A stretch of DNA of 64,000 nt from Macrosoma leucophasiata. Lineage: Eukaryota > Arthropoda > Insecta > Lepidoptera > Hedylidae. Location of the stretch: assembly GCA_036365455.1 (NCBI GenBank), contig JAWQUS010000032.1:11664001-11728000 (forward strand), given 5' to 3'. The notes below the pieces were generated by a model. The model saw only the letters and a program-made list of their open reading frames with translations. It did no database searches and had not been told where the DNA came from. Shown piece after piece: positions 1 through 11,079 of the stretch (positions are counted from its first letter, which is position 1; each line of letters starts with the position of its first letter). The position numbers and the translations under genes are program-made.

Positions 1-1340
1 CTTTCTACAAACGTTACGCGAAGACTACTTTGACGTACACTTACACTTTTGGTCTTTGTCACACAAACACATTCATTGATCACCTTTGTCCGTGGTCGTC
101 GCCGACATCCTCCCCCTCGTGCGAAGCACCAACTCCTGGCCCGGCGACTCGGTGCTCTCGACTCGGTGCGATGGCTGCCTCCCCGCAGTCTGGCTCGCTG
201 GTCGATGCTCTGCCGTCGATCTCGACGGTAGTCCGCTCCTTGTCGCGCTGCGCTGGCACCAGTAGCACCAGCTTGGAGCTGGGGCGCTTCAGCACGCCCC
301 CGGTAGTGCGCACTTCTAGTACTCGAGTGCGCCCGTCGGGTCCTGGGTAGGTTCGGACCACCTCGCCTCTCGGCCAGGTTCCTCGTGGCAGCGTGGAGTC
401 CACTATGAGGACTGTGTCTCCACACTGCAGGTCTCTCGTAGCAGCCCTCGCGTCGATTCTTCTCGGGATCAGAGTTGGAAGGTACTCTTTCACCCATCTG
501 CTCCAGAAGTGGTCGGTCAGTCGCTGAGCTACTCTCCATGCACGCCGGTCGGTGAGGTCGTCGTCGGTGAAAGTTCCCAGTCGGGTGCCGCAGGATCTCC
601 CAATTAGGAAGTGGTTGGGAGTGAGGGCACCTTCTTCAGTGTCTTCATCGGCTTCTATAAGCGGTCTCGAGTTCACCAGATGCTCCGCCTCTAGCAGCAG
701 TGTATGTAGAACCTCTTCTCTGGGGTGTCTTTCCTTGAGGGTCACCGCCAGGGCCGTTTTGATGGACCGGACCAGGCGTTCCCATGCTCCCCCCATGTTC
801 GGAGCTCCAGGTGGTATGAACTTCCACTTGATGCTCATACGTTCTGCAGCGGTGATGAGGTCATCTTTGTTGAGGCTGGCGAAGGCTTCTTGAAGTTCTT
901 TGCTGGCCCCCACGAAGTTCGTACCGTTGTCGCTGAAGATTGTCCTTGGCATTCCCCGTCTCGCAGTCATCCGTCGCAGTGCCAGAATCATGGAGTCCGT
1001 TGACAGAGACGCTGCTAGCTCGACGTGAACGGCTCTAGTTGTGAGGCACGTGAACAGGGCGCCCCATCTCTTCTCATGACGTCGGCCTATCGTGACGATC
1101 ATAGGCCCGAAGTAGTCTACGGCGGTGCATGTGAATGGTGGTTCTCCATGTCGTAGTCGCTCCAGCGGGAGATTCCCCATCGGCTGAAGCTGTGGCGTGC
1201 CGCGGTATACTTTGCACCACTGACACCGATGAACCGTCGATCTCACTGCAGATCGTAGCCCTAGGATCCAGTAGCGCTGCCTCAACTCATTGATCACCGT
1301 CGCGTGGTTGCCATGGTTGAACTCTTCGTGGTAGTGTGCG
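1..1340 (-). pseudogene. BEL/Pao copy A: integrase C-terminal fragment plus start of its 3' LTR
   Basis: Bases 1-1340 repeat 2087-3426 at a constant offset of 2086, and the translated proteins are the same. On the - strand the reading frame is open from the junction near 1340 to a stop at 80. It covers the integrase tail of the HHCC region, the D-D-E core (motifs AVDYFGP, SDNGTNF and GAWERLVRS) and the DUF5641-like C-terminal domain. The frame ends inside the LTR, whose first base on this strand is at 107, so the rest of the 3' LTR lies beyond the window. Gag, protease, reverse transcriptase and the integrase N-terminus are missing, because the fragment is joined at about 1340/1341 directly to another LTR. 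It is a truncated copy, not a functional gene. An assembly duplication is the alternative explanation. Confidence 0.85.
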
Positions 1341-2193
1341 AATCACTGGGGTCTTCCAGTCTTCCAGTCTTCCAGGTTCACTTTTTCTTCTTGTTACTTC
1401 ACTTGTTTTCACTTGTTTTCACTTGCTGGAGACCATGTCATACTTTGGAATTTGCCCCGAGCCCCATTATTCGAACAATACCGTCAAGAGAGCCTCATTT
1501 TTCGGTCGTATTTTGCCCGAATTTGTGCTTATTTTTTGTTATGGCTGACCTGGTTTTCTTTCTTTATTTTTAAAATTCTAATAGTTACATACATGTGTTA
1601 TACATATTTACAATCGTTACAGTTTTCTCTATTATTGTACATAAGTTTTATTAACATTCATAAAAAGACTAAAAAGTTATTCGTAAGTAAATATAAAAAA
1701 TGTAACAATTTTCCGCGTATTTCTTTAAACATTTCTTAATAACTTTTATATGCTATGACTAATTATTATAAAAAGTACATAAAAACAAAGAACAAACATT
1801 ACTCTATCCGAAAACAATACACAAATAAACGTGACATCTAAAAAAGGAACCTAAAACATTCGTAAAATAAGAAAATGATAAAACATAAAATAATAAGAAA
1901 ATTACGTTTCCTGCCTATATCCCTTACATTATAGAGGTTTAATTATATAAAATGACTTCCTATAATAAATTCTCACATGACTAACATTATTTAAAGTTGA
2001 TATAAGGCAAAGAATTAAAATCGTATCCAAAACTATCGTACGAGAAGAACGTCTATACATAGCTATACATCTATACAAGTTCTTTACTTTCTACAAACGT
2101 TACGCGAAGACTACTTTGACGTACACTTACACTTTTGGTCTTTGTCACACAAACACATTCATTGATCACCTTTGTCCGTGGTCGTCGCCGACA
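1341..2193 (-). repeat. BEL/Pao 3' LTR of copy B (shared junction with copy A)
   Basis: It is identical by eye to 7956-8808 over about 853 bp. The - strand begins TGTCGG, preceded by the purine tract at 2194-2204. The low-coordinate end carries three copies of an 8-bp CTTCCAGT unit. It does not end in the usual CA: similarity to the other LTR stops at about 1340-1341, exactly where copy A's integrase sequence begins, so the LTR may be clipped here. A small stretch of the integrase frame reads into this LTR before stopping at 2166. Confidence 0.88.
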
Positions 2194-3941
2194 TCCTCCC
2201 CCTCGTGCGAAGCACCAACTCCTGGCCCGGCGACTCGGTGCTCTCGACTCGGTGCGATGGCTGCCTCCCCGCAGTCTGGCTCGCTGGTCGATGCTCTGCC
2301 GTCGATCTCGACGGTAGTCCGCTCCTTGTCGCGCTGCGCTGGCACCAGTAGCACCAGCTTGGAGCTGGGGCGCTTCAGCACGCCCCCGGTAGTGCGCACT
2401 TCTAGTACTCGAGTGCGCCCGTCGGGTCCTGGGTAGGTTCGGACCACCTCGCCTCTCGGCCAGGTTCCTCGTGGCAGCGTGGAGTCCACTATGAGGACTG
2501 TGTCTCCACACTGCAGGTCTCTCGTAGCAGCCCTCGCGTCGATTCTTCTCGGGATCAGAGTTGGAAGGTACTCTTTCACCCATCTGCTCCAGAAGTGGTC
2601 GGTCAGTCGCTGAGCTACTCTCCATGCACGCCGGTCGGTGAGGTCGTCGTCGGTGAAAGTTCCCAGTCGGGTGCCGCAGGATCTCCCAATTAGGAAGTGG
2701 TTGGGAGTGAGGGCACCTTCTTCAGTGTCTTCATCGGCTTCTATAAGCGGTCTCGAGTTCACCAGATGCTCCGCCTCTAGCAGCAGTGTATGTAGAACCT
2801 CTTCTCTGGGGTGTCTTTCCTTGAGGGTCACCGCCAGGGCCGTTTTGATGGACCGGACCAGGCGTTCCCATGCTCCCCCCATGTTCGGAGCTCCAGGTGG
2901 TATGAACTTCCACTTGATGCTCATACGTTCTGCAGCGGTGATGAGGTCATCTTTGTTGAGGCTGGCGAAGGCTTCTTGAAGTTCTTTGCTGGCCCCCACG
3001 AAGTTCGTACCGTTGTCGCTGAAGATTGTCCTTGGCATTCCCCGTCTCGCAGTCATCCGTCGCAGTGCCAGAATCATGGAGTCCGTTGACAGAGACGCTG
3101 CTAGCTCGACGTGAACGGCTCTAGTTGTGAGGCACGTGAACAGGGCGCCCCATCTCTTCTCATGACGTCGGCCTATCGTGACGATCATAGGCCCGAAGTA
3201 GTCTACGGCGGTGCATGTGAATGGTGGTTCTCCATGTCGTAGTCGCTCCAGCGGGAGATTCCCCATCGGCTGAAGCTGTGGCGTGCCGCGGTATACTTTG
3301 CACCACTGACACCGATGAACCGTCGATCTCACTGCAGATCGTAGCCCTAGGATCCAGTAGCGCTGCCTCAACTCATTGATCACCGTCGCGTGGTTGCCAT
3401 GGTTGAACTCTTCGTGGTAGTGTGCGATGAGCAATCTGGTGATGTAGTGCTTGCTGTCTAGCACCACAGGTCTCTTGTCTTGCCGGACATGTCTCGCTGC
3501 GTCGATTCTTCCTCGGAGTCGTAGTAATCCATCTTCTATGACGACATCTAGTTTCTTAAGTTTGCTGTTCCTCTCGAATGGTTTCATCTTCTCGACGCAG
3601 CGTACTTCTTCATGGAAGCTCTCTTCTTGGCTTCTTCGTAATAAAATCTTCTCACCAGTCTTCATTTGGTCGGGTTCAAGGGGAATCAATCTTCTTTCTT
3701 GGGTCTTCTTGTTCACGGGCTTCATGGCTACCTTGGCTTTTTTCTTGTTGCTTTTCCAGGTAGGATCTTGACGCTCAGACTTGCGGGACACGTTCACTGG
3801 CAGCTTTTTCTTTCGGCACAGGTTGACGAACTGAAGCACTCTTGCAGTTGTCCTCACCAACCGGGTCCAGGAGGAGAACCTGACTGGGTCCGGTGTCGGG
3901 TGTTTGTCGACGATCTTCGTAGTTCCCACAATCGGCTTCTC
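2166..3941 (-). pseudogene. BEL/Pao integrase region
   Basis: The frame is open from the TAG at 3942 to a stop at 2166, inside the 3' LTR. It shows an HHCC-like zinc region (HYHEEFNHGNH and CQWCK), the integrase core with Asp-Asp-Glu motifs (VDYFGP, SDNGTNF, GAWERLVRS) and a C-terminal DUF5641-type domain. Its last 405 codons are the same as the copy A fragment at the left edge of the window. An intact version would insert the cDNA into the genome. Here it is cut off from gag-pol by the stop and the upstream frame change. Confidence 0.88.
2194..2204 (-). other. polypurine tract of BEL/Pao element
   Basis: The - strand reads GAGGGGGAGGA immediately before the LTR start TGTCGG. A purine run at this position is the normal plus-strand primer site of LTR retroelements. 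It also fixes the outer edge of the 3' LTR at 2193. Confidence 0.75.
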
Positions 3942-4289
3942 CTATTCTTCGCCGGTGGGTTCTGTCTTGATGGTGCGCGGCTTCGGCCAATCCTCCTCTT
4001 CTAGTGCCAGGAACGCAGGTCCGTGGAACCATCTATGGTCGCTCCCGAAGTCTCTGGGTACGTTTCTCGTTGCGTCGTCAGCTGGGTTCTGAGCCGTAGG
4101 TACCCAGCGCCATTCTTGAGGTTTCGTCGTGTCTTCGATTTCCGCCAAACGATGTGCTACGAACGGCTTGAAGGTCCTAGGGTCTGATTTGATCCATGCT
4201 AGGACTGTGCTGGAGTCGCTCCAATAGACTTTCTTGGCGACCATGATGTCCAGCTCCTCTTCAATCGACCGCGCCATTCTGGACCCCAT
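3942..4289 (-). pseudogene. BEL/Pao RNase H-like segment after the deletion
   Basis: In a different frame from the upstream reverse transcriptase, this stretch resumes family similarity with the motif YWSDSSTVLAWI, which is typical of the second half of the BEL RNase H region. It ends at a TAG (3942-3944). The same frame continues directly as the integrase region after this single stop, so the stop looks like a point mutation. The N-terminal half of RNase H, with its first catalytic acidic residues, is absent. Confidence 0.8.
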
Positions 4290-7200
4290 ATACTCTGAAT
4301 GAGTTTCTTGCCTTGGATGAGCACTGGCGATGCTAGCCCCAATGGATCGAATGTTGACATCACGGCGCTGGTGACTTCTCGTTTGGTTGGCACTCTCTTC
4401 TGTTCGACCACCTCTTCATGTATATTGCGAAGACACGTTCTGAACCCGATCTCGTCGCCTTTGGTGAACCATCTCAAACCCAATGTCTTCTCTTCTTTAG
4501 TCCCCAACTCTACTTCTTTGCTGTTTTCTTCTGGGGTGAGCGTCTTCAAAACTTCTTCATCGTTAGAAGCCCAGCCCCTCAGCTCGAACCCGGCCTTCTT
4601 GTGGATCAGGCTCACTTGGCTGGCTATCTCGACTGCTTCTTGACTTGTCCCGAAGCTGTGTAGGTAATCATCCATGTAATGATTACGTTCGATGGCTCGT
4701 GCTGCTTCGGGATATTCTTCTTGATGTTCAGTCGCATTCTTGTTCTTCACGAAGATAGCAGCACTCGGGGAACAGGCGGCGCCGAAGATGACCGATGTCA
4801 TTCTATACTCCTTCGGTGTTCCACTTCGCTGGTCTCCCCTCCATAGAAATCGAAGGCTGTCTCGATCTTCTTCCCGCATTTTCACCTGCAGAAACATCTC
4901 TTTGATATCTGCTACCACAGCGATTGGTTTCTGGCGGAACCGCAGAAGTACTCCAAATAGTGACTGCAACAGATCTGGTCCCGGCAGCAACTCGTCGTTG
5001 AGGCTTTTCCCTTGGCACTTGGCAGCAGCATCGAAGACCAGCCTTATCTTCTTCTTGGTGGGGTGTGTCACGGCGAAATGGGGCAGGTACCATTTCTTCT
5101 TCGATGCGGATTCATGTTGTACTTCTTCGGCATAACCGCTGTCGAGAAGATTCTTCACTTGTGCTTCGTATTCCTGCTTCAATGCCGCGTTCCCGTCCAA
5201 TTTCCTTTCGATGTTCTTCAATCTGTTCTCGGCTTGTCTGTAGTTATCTGGCATGGTTCCTTCTTTGTTCTTCCAGAGCAAGCCGGTCTCGAAGCGCCCA
5301 TCGTCCAGTTTTCTTGTGGTTTCTTCTAAAATTGCCAGAGCCTTTTCTTCCATATCTGTCGTCGGTCGGCGTGGCTGGATTCCTAATGATTCCACGGCGA
5401 AGTGTTCTTTGACGATCTTCTCTAATTCTTCCTCCTTTGAAGATACGTGCGCGCAGGTTACGAAGTTCACTGGTCTCGTTCCATCGGACCCGTGTAGCAC
5501 CCACCCGAGGTAGGTCAATGATGCTACGGGTTGACCTCTTTTCCCTTTGCGTGTGGCTCTGGACACGATGAGCTCCCAATTGTCTTGTCCGATCAATAGC
5601 TTGGGTGACTCTCCTTCATAATATAACTGGTCCGTCATTGACTTGAGATGAGCGCATTCTTCTATTCTTTTCTTGTCTAGTTTCTGAGGTGTCAGGTTAA
5701 TGTTGTCTATGGTTCGTGCCCCAGAAATACTTCTTTTCTTTGTCTGATGCAATCCTTTTATCTTCACGCTAACTTTCATGGAATCTCCTTTGGTGATGGT
5801 CTTTCCTCCCACCGTTTCCAGAGTGAGTGCTTCCACGGGTCCCTTGAGGCCAATCTGCCTTGCAACCGTGGCATCGAGCAGCGTGACGGTTGATCCCTCA
5901 TCCAGCAACGCCAAGACTTGGGTAGTTCCTCTTGGTCCATACAGTTCAACGGGAGCCATCTTCAAGTACGCCTTGGCTGTCCTTGCCGTGTTCACTGATA
6001 ACATGACGTTGTTCGCAATTTCCTTTTTCTCTTCGGGCTTCGGGATATCCCCGCGGTCTTCATGAAGCACGAAGTGATGCCATCGCTTGCACACCTTGCA
6101 TGGAGGACGTCGGCATGTTTCTTTACGATGTCGTCCTTGGAGACATTTGAAACACAATCTTGACTTGACAGCGGCGTCCCATCGTTCCTTCATTGGCAGC
6201 TGTAGAAACTTGCGACATTCGAGTAGGTGATGATCGTTCTGGCAATGTGGACAGGTCTTCTTTTCTTCTGTTTGTTCCGAAGCGGCGTGTGCAAATTGAC
6301 GTCGTGGAGGCTGACGCGATTGATGCATAATTTCTTGTGTCGCGTACGGTCCACATCGGTCTGCTTCCCTGTTGAGGAACTTCATCAATTGCACCAGGTC
6401 TGGATCTTGATCCGTAGCATCGGCGGCGAAGTCGTACCACCGATATTGCAGTACCGCTGGCATCTTGCTCACGATGATTCGTACCATCTCTGGTGAGTGC
6501 AGGTACTGAGGTTTTCTTAGTCCCCGTATAGTCGCGACGGTGTTGTTCACTTGGCTGGCGAACACGCAAATGTCACGTGCGTTTTCATGGATCTTGGATA
6601 GACTCTTGACTTTTTCTAATTCCATCAGGATCAGGGCTTCTGGTCTTCCGAATCTTCGACGAAGGGCTTCTAGTACTTCTTCAGGTGGGCACTCCGAATA
6701 TAACAGGCTCTTGATTGCCTCTCTTGCTGTGCCCTTAATAGACCGCCGCAGCCGCGCCATATTCTGTGCTTCCGTAAATAGCGGTGCGGTGTCTTCATAA
6801 ACCGTCCTGAAGGCGATCCATTCATCGCTTCTTCCGTCGAAGCCGGGTAATTCATGTACGTAGTTAGGTTGCGATGCTGATACATGTCGTGGCGCAACAC
6901 TTATTGCTTTAACGATGGCCTCCGCAAGTTCCTTATTTCCATTTCTTAATGATTCCGCTTGATCTTCTGGCTTGACGGCGGCTGCGGCGGCGGTGGTCGT
7001 CGGAGGTTGGCTGGCCCGCCCCTTCCCGGACGGTTCCGGCCGGTGCCCCTCCCCGGGCACATCTCCTTGATGCCCCTTCCCGGACACCCTGTCCACCGTC
7101 GACTGCACCCATGTCTGGACGTTCGACTCCCAATCTTTTTCTTGTTCGATTTCGGAATCTTCGTTCTCAATCTGGACCAGCTCCCATTGACTCTGGGCTA

Positions 7201-7579
7201 GTGCTGCAGCTGCCTTTGCTTCTTCCAATTGACGGCGCGCCAATTCCATTTTGGCTTCCAATTCTCGACGCCTTGTTGTCTTCGTAGAGCGCGTCTTATT
7301 TCCCGTTGCAGTCGTAGTTGGTGCAATAGGGGCAGCAGGAGCAGCAGAAGCGGCGGGAGCAGCCACCACAGAGTCTTCTTTGGTCTCTGTTCCCGACGTC
7401 ACTCTTGATTCGTATGATGTGGTGAGTGTGCCTTCTGTGTTGGTGCTCGAAGATCCCGTTGTTCCTGAAGATTCCGTTGTTCCTGAAGATTCCGTAGTCT
7501 CTGGAGTCTCTTCTGTGGCGCGGGGTGCAGTCGGCCGGTCCGCTGGTGAATTTCCTCGGTGGCTCCTGGTGACTGGCAT
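4199..7579 (-). pseudogene. BEL/Pao gag-protease-reverse transcriptase reading frame
   Basis: This is an 1126-codon frame starting with ATG at 7579. The N-terminus is Ser/Thr/Ala-rich, followed by a coiled-coil-like Glu/Arg-rich segment and a DUF1759-type Gag region (about residues 245-410). Next come zinc-knuckle-like motifs, including a clear CX2CX4HX4C (CFKCLQGRHRKETC, about residue 475). The aspartic protease site reads LLDEGST (about residue 556), with Glu where many families have Ser or Thr. The reverse transcriptase follows, with YMDD at about residue 968. The frame loses its family match near 4286, after a segment that normally precedes RNase H, and ends with about 25 unrelated residues. 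About 100-150 residues, including the start of RNase H, appear to be deleted there. In an intact element it would encode the polyprotein of the virus-like particle. Confidence 0.9.
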
Positions 7580-7955
7580 GGCGGCGGCAGTAGTCCGTAG
7601 GTCTGGTGTTCAACACGAAGATCCGGCTCGAAGGACCAGCAGATGTCGTGGGGCGCTCTTCTAGCGAGCTATGATGCAGTGACGTACGTACTGCACCTGC
7701 GAACCACCACGACCGTAATGTGCGGGCGTTTGAATGTACGGGCGGACCTATTGTCCGTCCGGCGCCGGATGCCCGCTCGTAGTGTTGACACCGATGGCAG
7801 TATACGCCGATCTGGATCTGCGCCGCCAGTGAGAGGGGTGGAGGTGCGGGGAAGGGGTGTTTCAGTAAAGAAACAATCGGTTACATGTGATATGACCGAA
7901 AAGCAGGCCAGCCAAGCCTTGGTAACCCTACCCCGACGACCTAATTCTATCGTAG
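7580..7955 (-). other. BEL/Pao untranslated leader
   Basis: These are 376 bases between the 5' LTR and the gag ATG, GC-rich compared with the LTR. A primer-binding site is expected near 7955, but none starting with the usual TGG was recognised directly at the LTR edge. A TGG-starting stretch occurs at about 7828, which would fit an LTR longer than annotated. This is unresolved. Confidence 0.5.
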
Positions 7956-8808
7956 AATCACTGGGGTCTTCCAGTCTTCCAGTCTTCCAGGTTCACTTTT
8001 TCTTCTTGTTACTTCACTTGTTTTCACTTGTTTTCACTTGCTGGAGACCATGTCATACTTTGGAATTTGCCCCGAGCCCCATTATTCGAACAATACCGTC
8101 AAGAGAGCCTCATTTTTCGGTCGTATTTTGCCCGAATTTGTGCTTATTTTTTGTTATGGCTGACCTGGTTTTCTTTCTTTATTTTTAAAATTCTAATAGT
8201 TACATACATGTGTTATACATATTTACAATCGTTACAGTTTTCTCTATTATTGTACATAAGTTTTATTAACATTCATAAAAAGACTAAAAAGTTATTCGTA
8301 AGTAAATATAAAAAATGTAACAATTTTCCGCGTATTTCTTTAAACATTTCTTAATAACTTTTATATGCTATGACTAATTATTATAAAAAGTACATAAAAA
8401 CAAAGAACAAACATTACTCTATCCGAAAACAATACACAAATAAACGTGACATCTAAAAAAGGAACCTAAAACATTCGTAAAATAAGAAAATGATAAAACA
8501 TAAAATAATAAGAAAATTACGTTTCCTGCCTATATCCCTTACATTATAGAGGTTTAATTATATAAAATGACTTCCTATAATAAATTCTCACATGACTAAC
8601 ATTATTTAAAGTTGATATAAGGCAAAGAATTAAAATCGTATCCAAAACTATCGTACGAGAAGAACGTCTATACATAGCTATACATCTATACAAGTTCTTT
8701 ACTTTCTACAAACGTTACGCGAAGACTACTTTGACGTACACTTACACTTTTGGTCTTTGTCACACAAACACATTCATTGATCACCTTTGTCCGTGGTCGT
8801 CGCCGACA
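7956..8808 (-). repeat. BEL/Pao 5' LTR of copy B
   Basis: Direct repeat of 1341-2193 at an offset of 6615, with no differences seen by eye. In LTR elements the two LTRs are copied from one template, so near-identity indicates a recent insertion. The outer boundary (ACA on the + strand at 8806-8808) meets unrelated sequence. The inner boundary is less certain because the companion LTR may be truncated; the true LTR could extend below 7956. Confidence 0.88.
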
Positions 8809-8870
8809 GAGGCTGTAAAATTACTCGAGTGACTCGAGTCACAAAATTCCATTCGAATCGCATCACTAAA

Positions 8871-9495
8871 TTGGAGTGTCTGTTTCTAATATTAAAATAA
8901 CCGCTTTTTACTAAATGCATATGTATGTATACACGGTACATATACCAAAACAACACTTTTTACAATTTTTGTCTGTCTGTCTGTCTGTTTGGCGGAGCTA
9001 ATCTTGAGAACGGCTGGATCGACTTTGACGGAACTTTTTTCCATACATACATACATACATACCTACATACAAATAAGTAGAATTGGAGTGTATCTGACTT
9101 TGACGGGACTTCCACGGGTAGGTAGCTGATGTAATAAGGAATAACTTGAGCTACTTTTATCTCCATACATCCACACATATATACATACCTACATACAAAT
9201 AAGTAGAATTGGAGTGTATCCGACTTTGACGGGACTTCCACGGATAGGTAGCTGATGTAATAAGGAGTAACTTAGGCTACTTTTATCTCCATACAACCAT
9301 ACATACCTACATTCAAATAAATAGAATTTGAGTGTCTCCGATTTTGACGGGACTTTCACTGACAGATAGCTGATGTAATAAGGAGTAACTTAGGCTACTT
9401 TTATACTAGCTGCGCCTACGACTTCGTCCGGGTAGATACTGAACAATCATATTTTTTCTCACGTGGACGAAGTCGCAGGCACAGATAGTATTAAA
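8871..9495 (+). mobile_element. non-autonomous Helitron/MINE-like repeat with internal tandem units
   Basis: It holds about three tandem units of roughly 120 bp. Each contains a TACATAC-type microsatellite, then a block ending in AGGAGTAACTTAGGCTAC. It starts with a GTCT microsatellite next to TTTGGCGGAGCTAA and ends with CTAG-containing sequence around GACGAAGTCGCAGGC, a signature common at 3' ends of lepidopteran Helitron-like elements. The same element occurs inverted at 54510-55285 with five units. No coding capacity. Confidence 0.65.
9404..9490. repeat. imperfect inverted repeat of Helitron-like 3' termini
   Basis: The left arm TACTAGCTGCGCCTACGACT continues into TCGTCC. The right arm begins GGACGAAGTCGCAGGC and ends ATAGTA. 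The two are near-perfect reverse complements around a 35-bp spacer. This looks like two tail ends facing each other, and the same arrangement is seen near 54515-54600. Confidence 0.6.
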
Positions 9496-10057
9496 TAGAA
9501 TAAAGATAATGTGAAAATCCATGGCATATAAATATTTGCATATAAACACATACGCCAATACCCATCAACAGCTTAATATCGTGATAGAAAATAAAACCCG
9601 TAAATCACAACAGACCAGTCCCCACAATCAGCACCCGTTCACGAGTATGACGGATGTGGCAGCCAGACATGTGGTGCTCTCCTCCACCATTTTGAAGGGA
9701 AGTGAGCAACCCGTCACACGACGCCGCCTATATCTCCGCTGAAGACGATATCTCCGCTAAAAGTACATTGATTACCTAAGAAATAGAGAAACAATGTCAT
9801 ATTTTAACAGTTATCGAAACCTTGCCAGCAATAAAATCGACTTACTAACTCAATCATAAAGTGAGTAATGATCATTACTTTCAACACATAACAATGTTTA
9901 TTTACTATGTCTTGTTTACAATGTAGTGAATAAACAAACAAGTTTACAATAAACATGATGGACGTGTGACCGTTGATCAATTAGTAGATACCTACTTCAT
10001 GTGTACCAGAACTAGGTCGTGAATATCGATTATGGATACGAAATTGAGAATCGAATC
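9496..10057. other. no gene recognised
   Basis: AT-rich sequence with a short open stretch near 9521-9742 that has no recognisable similarity. No repeat family seen elsewhere in the window was identified here. Confidence 0.4.
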
Positions 10058-10235
10058 GAACGCTTTGAAATGGTTTTGACGCAGAAAGTCAATTTCGCAA
10101 ATCGTCATCTCGTAAAAATTGGTCACTTTCGCAGAAAGTCATTTTCGCAAAAGGTCATTTTGTCAGAAAGTCATTTTCGCAAAAAGTCACTTTCGCAGAA
10201 TGTCATTCAAAAAATTATTTTCTCTGTATTATTAG
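10058..10235 (+). repeat. short tandem array of TTTCGCAGAAAGTCA-type units
   Basis: Alternating units of about 20 bp built on CGCAGAAAGTCA and CGCAAAAAGTCA. The inverted counterpart is at 15245-15430. The flank of that copy recurs without the array at 56085-56155, so the array belongs to a dispersed repeat family rather than to a local gene. Confidence 0.65.
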
Positions 10236-10498
10236 GTAGGGTCTGAGATATTCAGGTTTTCTTCTTCCTGTAAAAGCGCGAAAACGCATGTACGCGGTTT
10301 TTACAAAGTGCTCTTCTGTAGTATTGCACATGTAGTGCAAATATTCAAGGAGTTTTAACACTATAGAAAAAGTCATTAGTACTTACCTATTTTATTTGTT
10401 GATTCACTTGTTCTGTCAAAATAATAGAATCAAAACAGCCGTCAAACAGTTATAATTTCTTTTCTTGAGATTAAATGAAAGGTTGATACCTGATTGTT

Positions 10499-10710
10499 GT
10501 GAATTATGGATCAACATCTGGAATTCATCACAAATCAAAAGGACATTTAAGTTTAAATTTAAATGGATTTATATTTAATAAACACAAAGATCATAAGGAT
10601 GGAAGCAGCTCATGGCGTTGTGTTGCAAGGAAGTTGTGCAGTGTAACAATAAAAATAAACAAAAGTGGGAAAAGTGTTAGAGGGGAAAACAATGAGTCTA
10701 ATCACACTTG
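10499..10710 (+). pseudogene. FLYWCH-type zinc-finger fragment of a MULE transposase
   Basis: The frame encodes a FLYWCH-like pattern: a GFIFNKHKDH strand, then SSSWRCVARKLC, and a final Asn-His pair (ESNHT). FLYWCH fingers are commonly fused to MULE-type transposases. The coding sequence is cut directly after this motif by a LINE insertion (10711-11069). A target duplication of about 10 bp (ATCACACTTG at 10701-10710 and 11070-11079) shows where the gene was split. The true 5' start is not clear; bases 10430-10499 may belong to it. Translation resumes at about 11080 with the transposase body. Confidence 0.6.
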
Positions 10711-11069
10711 TATGTATGTATGTATCTTCACGCCAGGTCCCTAACGGGGTAGGCAGAGAGTGTAGAGCGCCAGATATCCCGGTTCAGACAAACCTCTCGT
10801 GCCTCGTCTACCTTCATCATTCTCTTCATACATGCACGCCGATTCCTAAGACTTTTGACCCCACCATCAGACAGAACTCGACCTATTTGGTCATGGTAGG
10901 TCAGCCTTGGTCTTCCTGGGCCTCTGCAACCATCCACTTTCGCATTGTATATCTGTTTAGTCATTCGCTCATTCGACATTCTTTCTATATGCCCGAACCA
11001 TCGGAGCATGCCTTTTTTCATTTTTACACCGATACTATCATTCACACAAAGTCTCTTTCTTACATCTTC
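10711..11069 (-). mobile_element. 5'-truncated non-LTR retrotransposon (RTE-like) in the FLYWCH/MULE gene
   Basis: The - strand encodes the C-terminal end of a LINE polymerase protein, with the motifs MLRWFGHIERMS and GPGRPRLTYHDQIGR. It ends in a short 3' UTR and an ACATA-type microsatellite tail (+ strand TATGTATG at 10711). It is flanked by a 10-11 bp target duplication. Related copies are at 35365-35585 (+) and 60655-60958 (-). The clade assignment is from memory of such motifs and is tentative. Confidence 0.75.
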
Positions 11070-11079
11070 ATCACACTTG

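Larger units (their letters stand above)
1341..8808 (-). mobile_element. BEL/Pao LTR retrotransposon copy B, defective
   Basis: Two LTRs of about 853 bp (1341-2193 and 7956-8808) bracket an internal region that reads Gag, aspartic protease, reverse transcriptase, partial RNase H and integrase on the - strand. Domain order and motifs are those of the BEL/Pao superfamily. A purine-rich tract sits directly upstream of the 3' LTR, as expected for plus-strand priming. The internal region is broken twice: a deletion with frame change near 4286 and an in-frame TAG at 3942-3944. The 5' LTR meets unrelated host DNA at 8809. The matching flank lies outside the window, so no target-site duplication can be checked. 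No convincing primer-binding site was found next to the 5' LTR. Confidence 0.92.

Noticed and set aside
1341..2193. host gene overlapping the LTR (108-codon frame at 1413-1739)
   Set aside because: The same frame is present in both LTRs and is hydrophobic low-complexity sequence without a recognised domain.
8960..9241. small proteins in the tandem repeats near 9 kb and 55 kb
   Set aside because: The open frames follow the tandem units and microsatellites of a non-coding mobile repeat, with no start or domain evidence.
10058..10235. CRISPR array
   Set aside because: Units are contiguous and alternate without unique spacers; the genome is eukaryotic and no cas genes exist.
10001..10250. Zinc-finger or structural protein from GCAGAAAGTCA array translation
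   Set aside because: Repetitive peptide arises from tandem DNA units; the inverted copy gives a different peptide.
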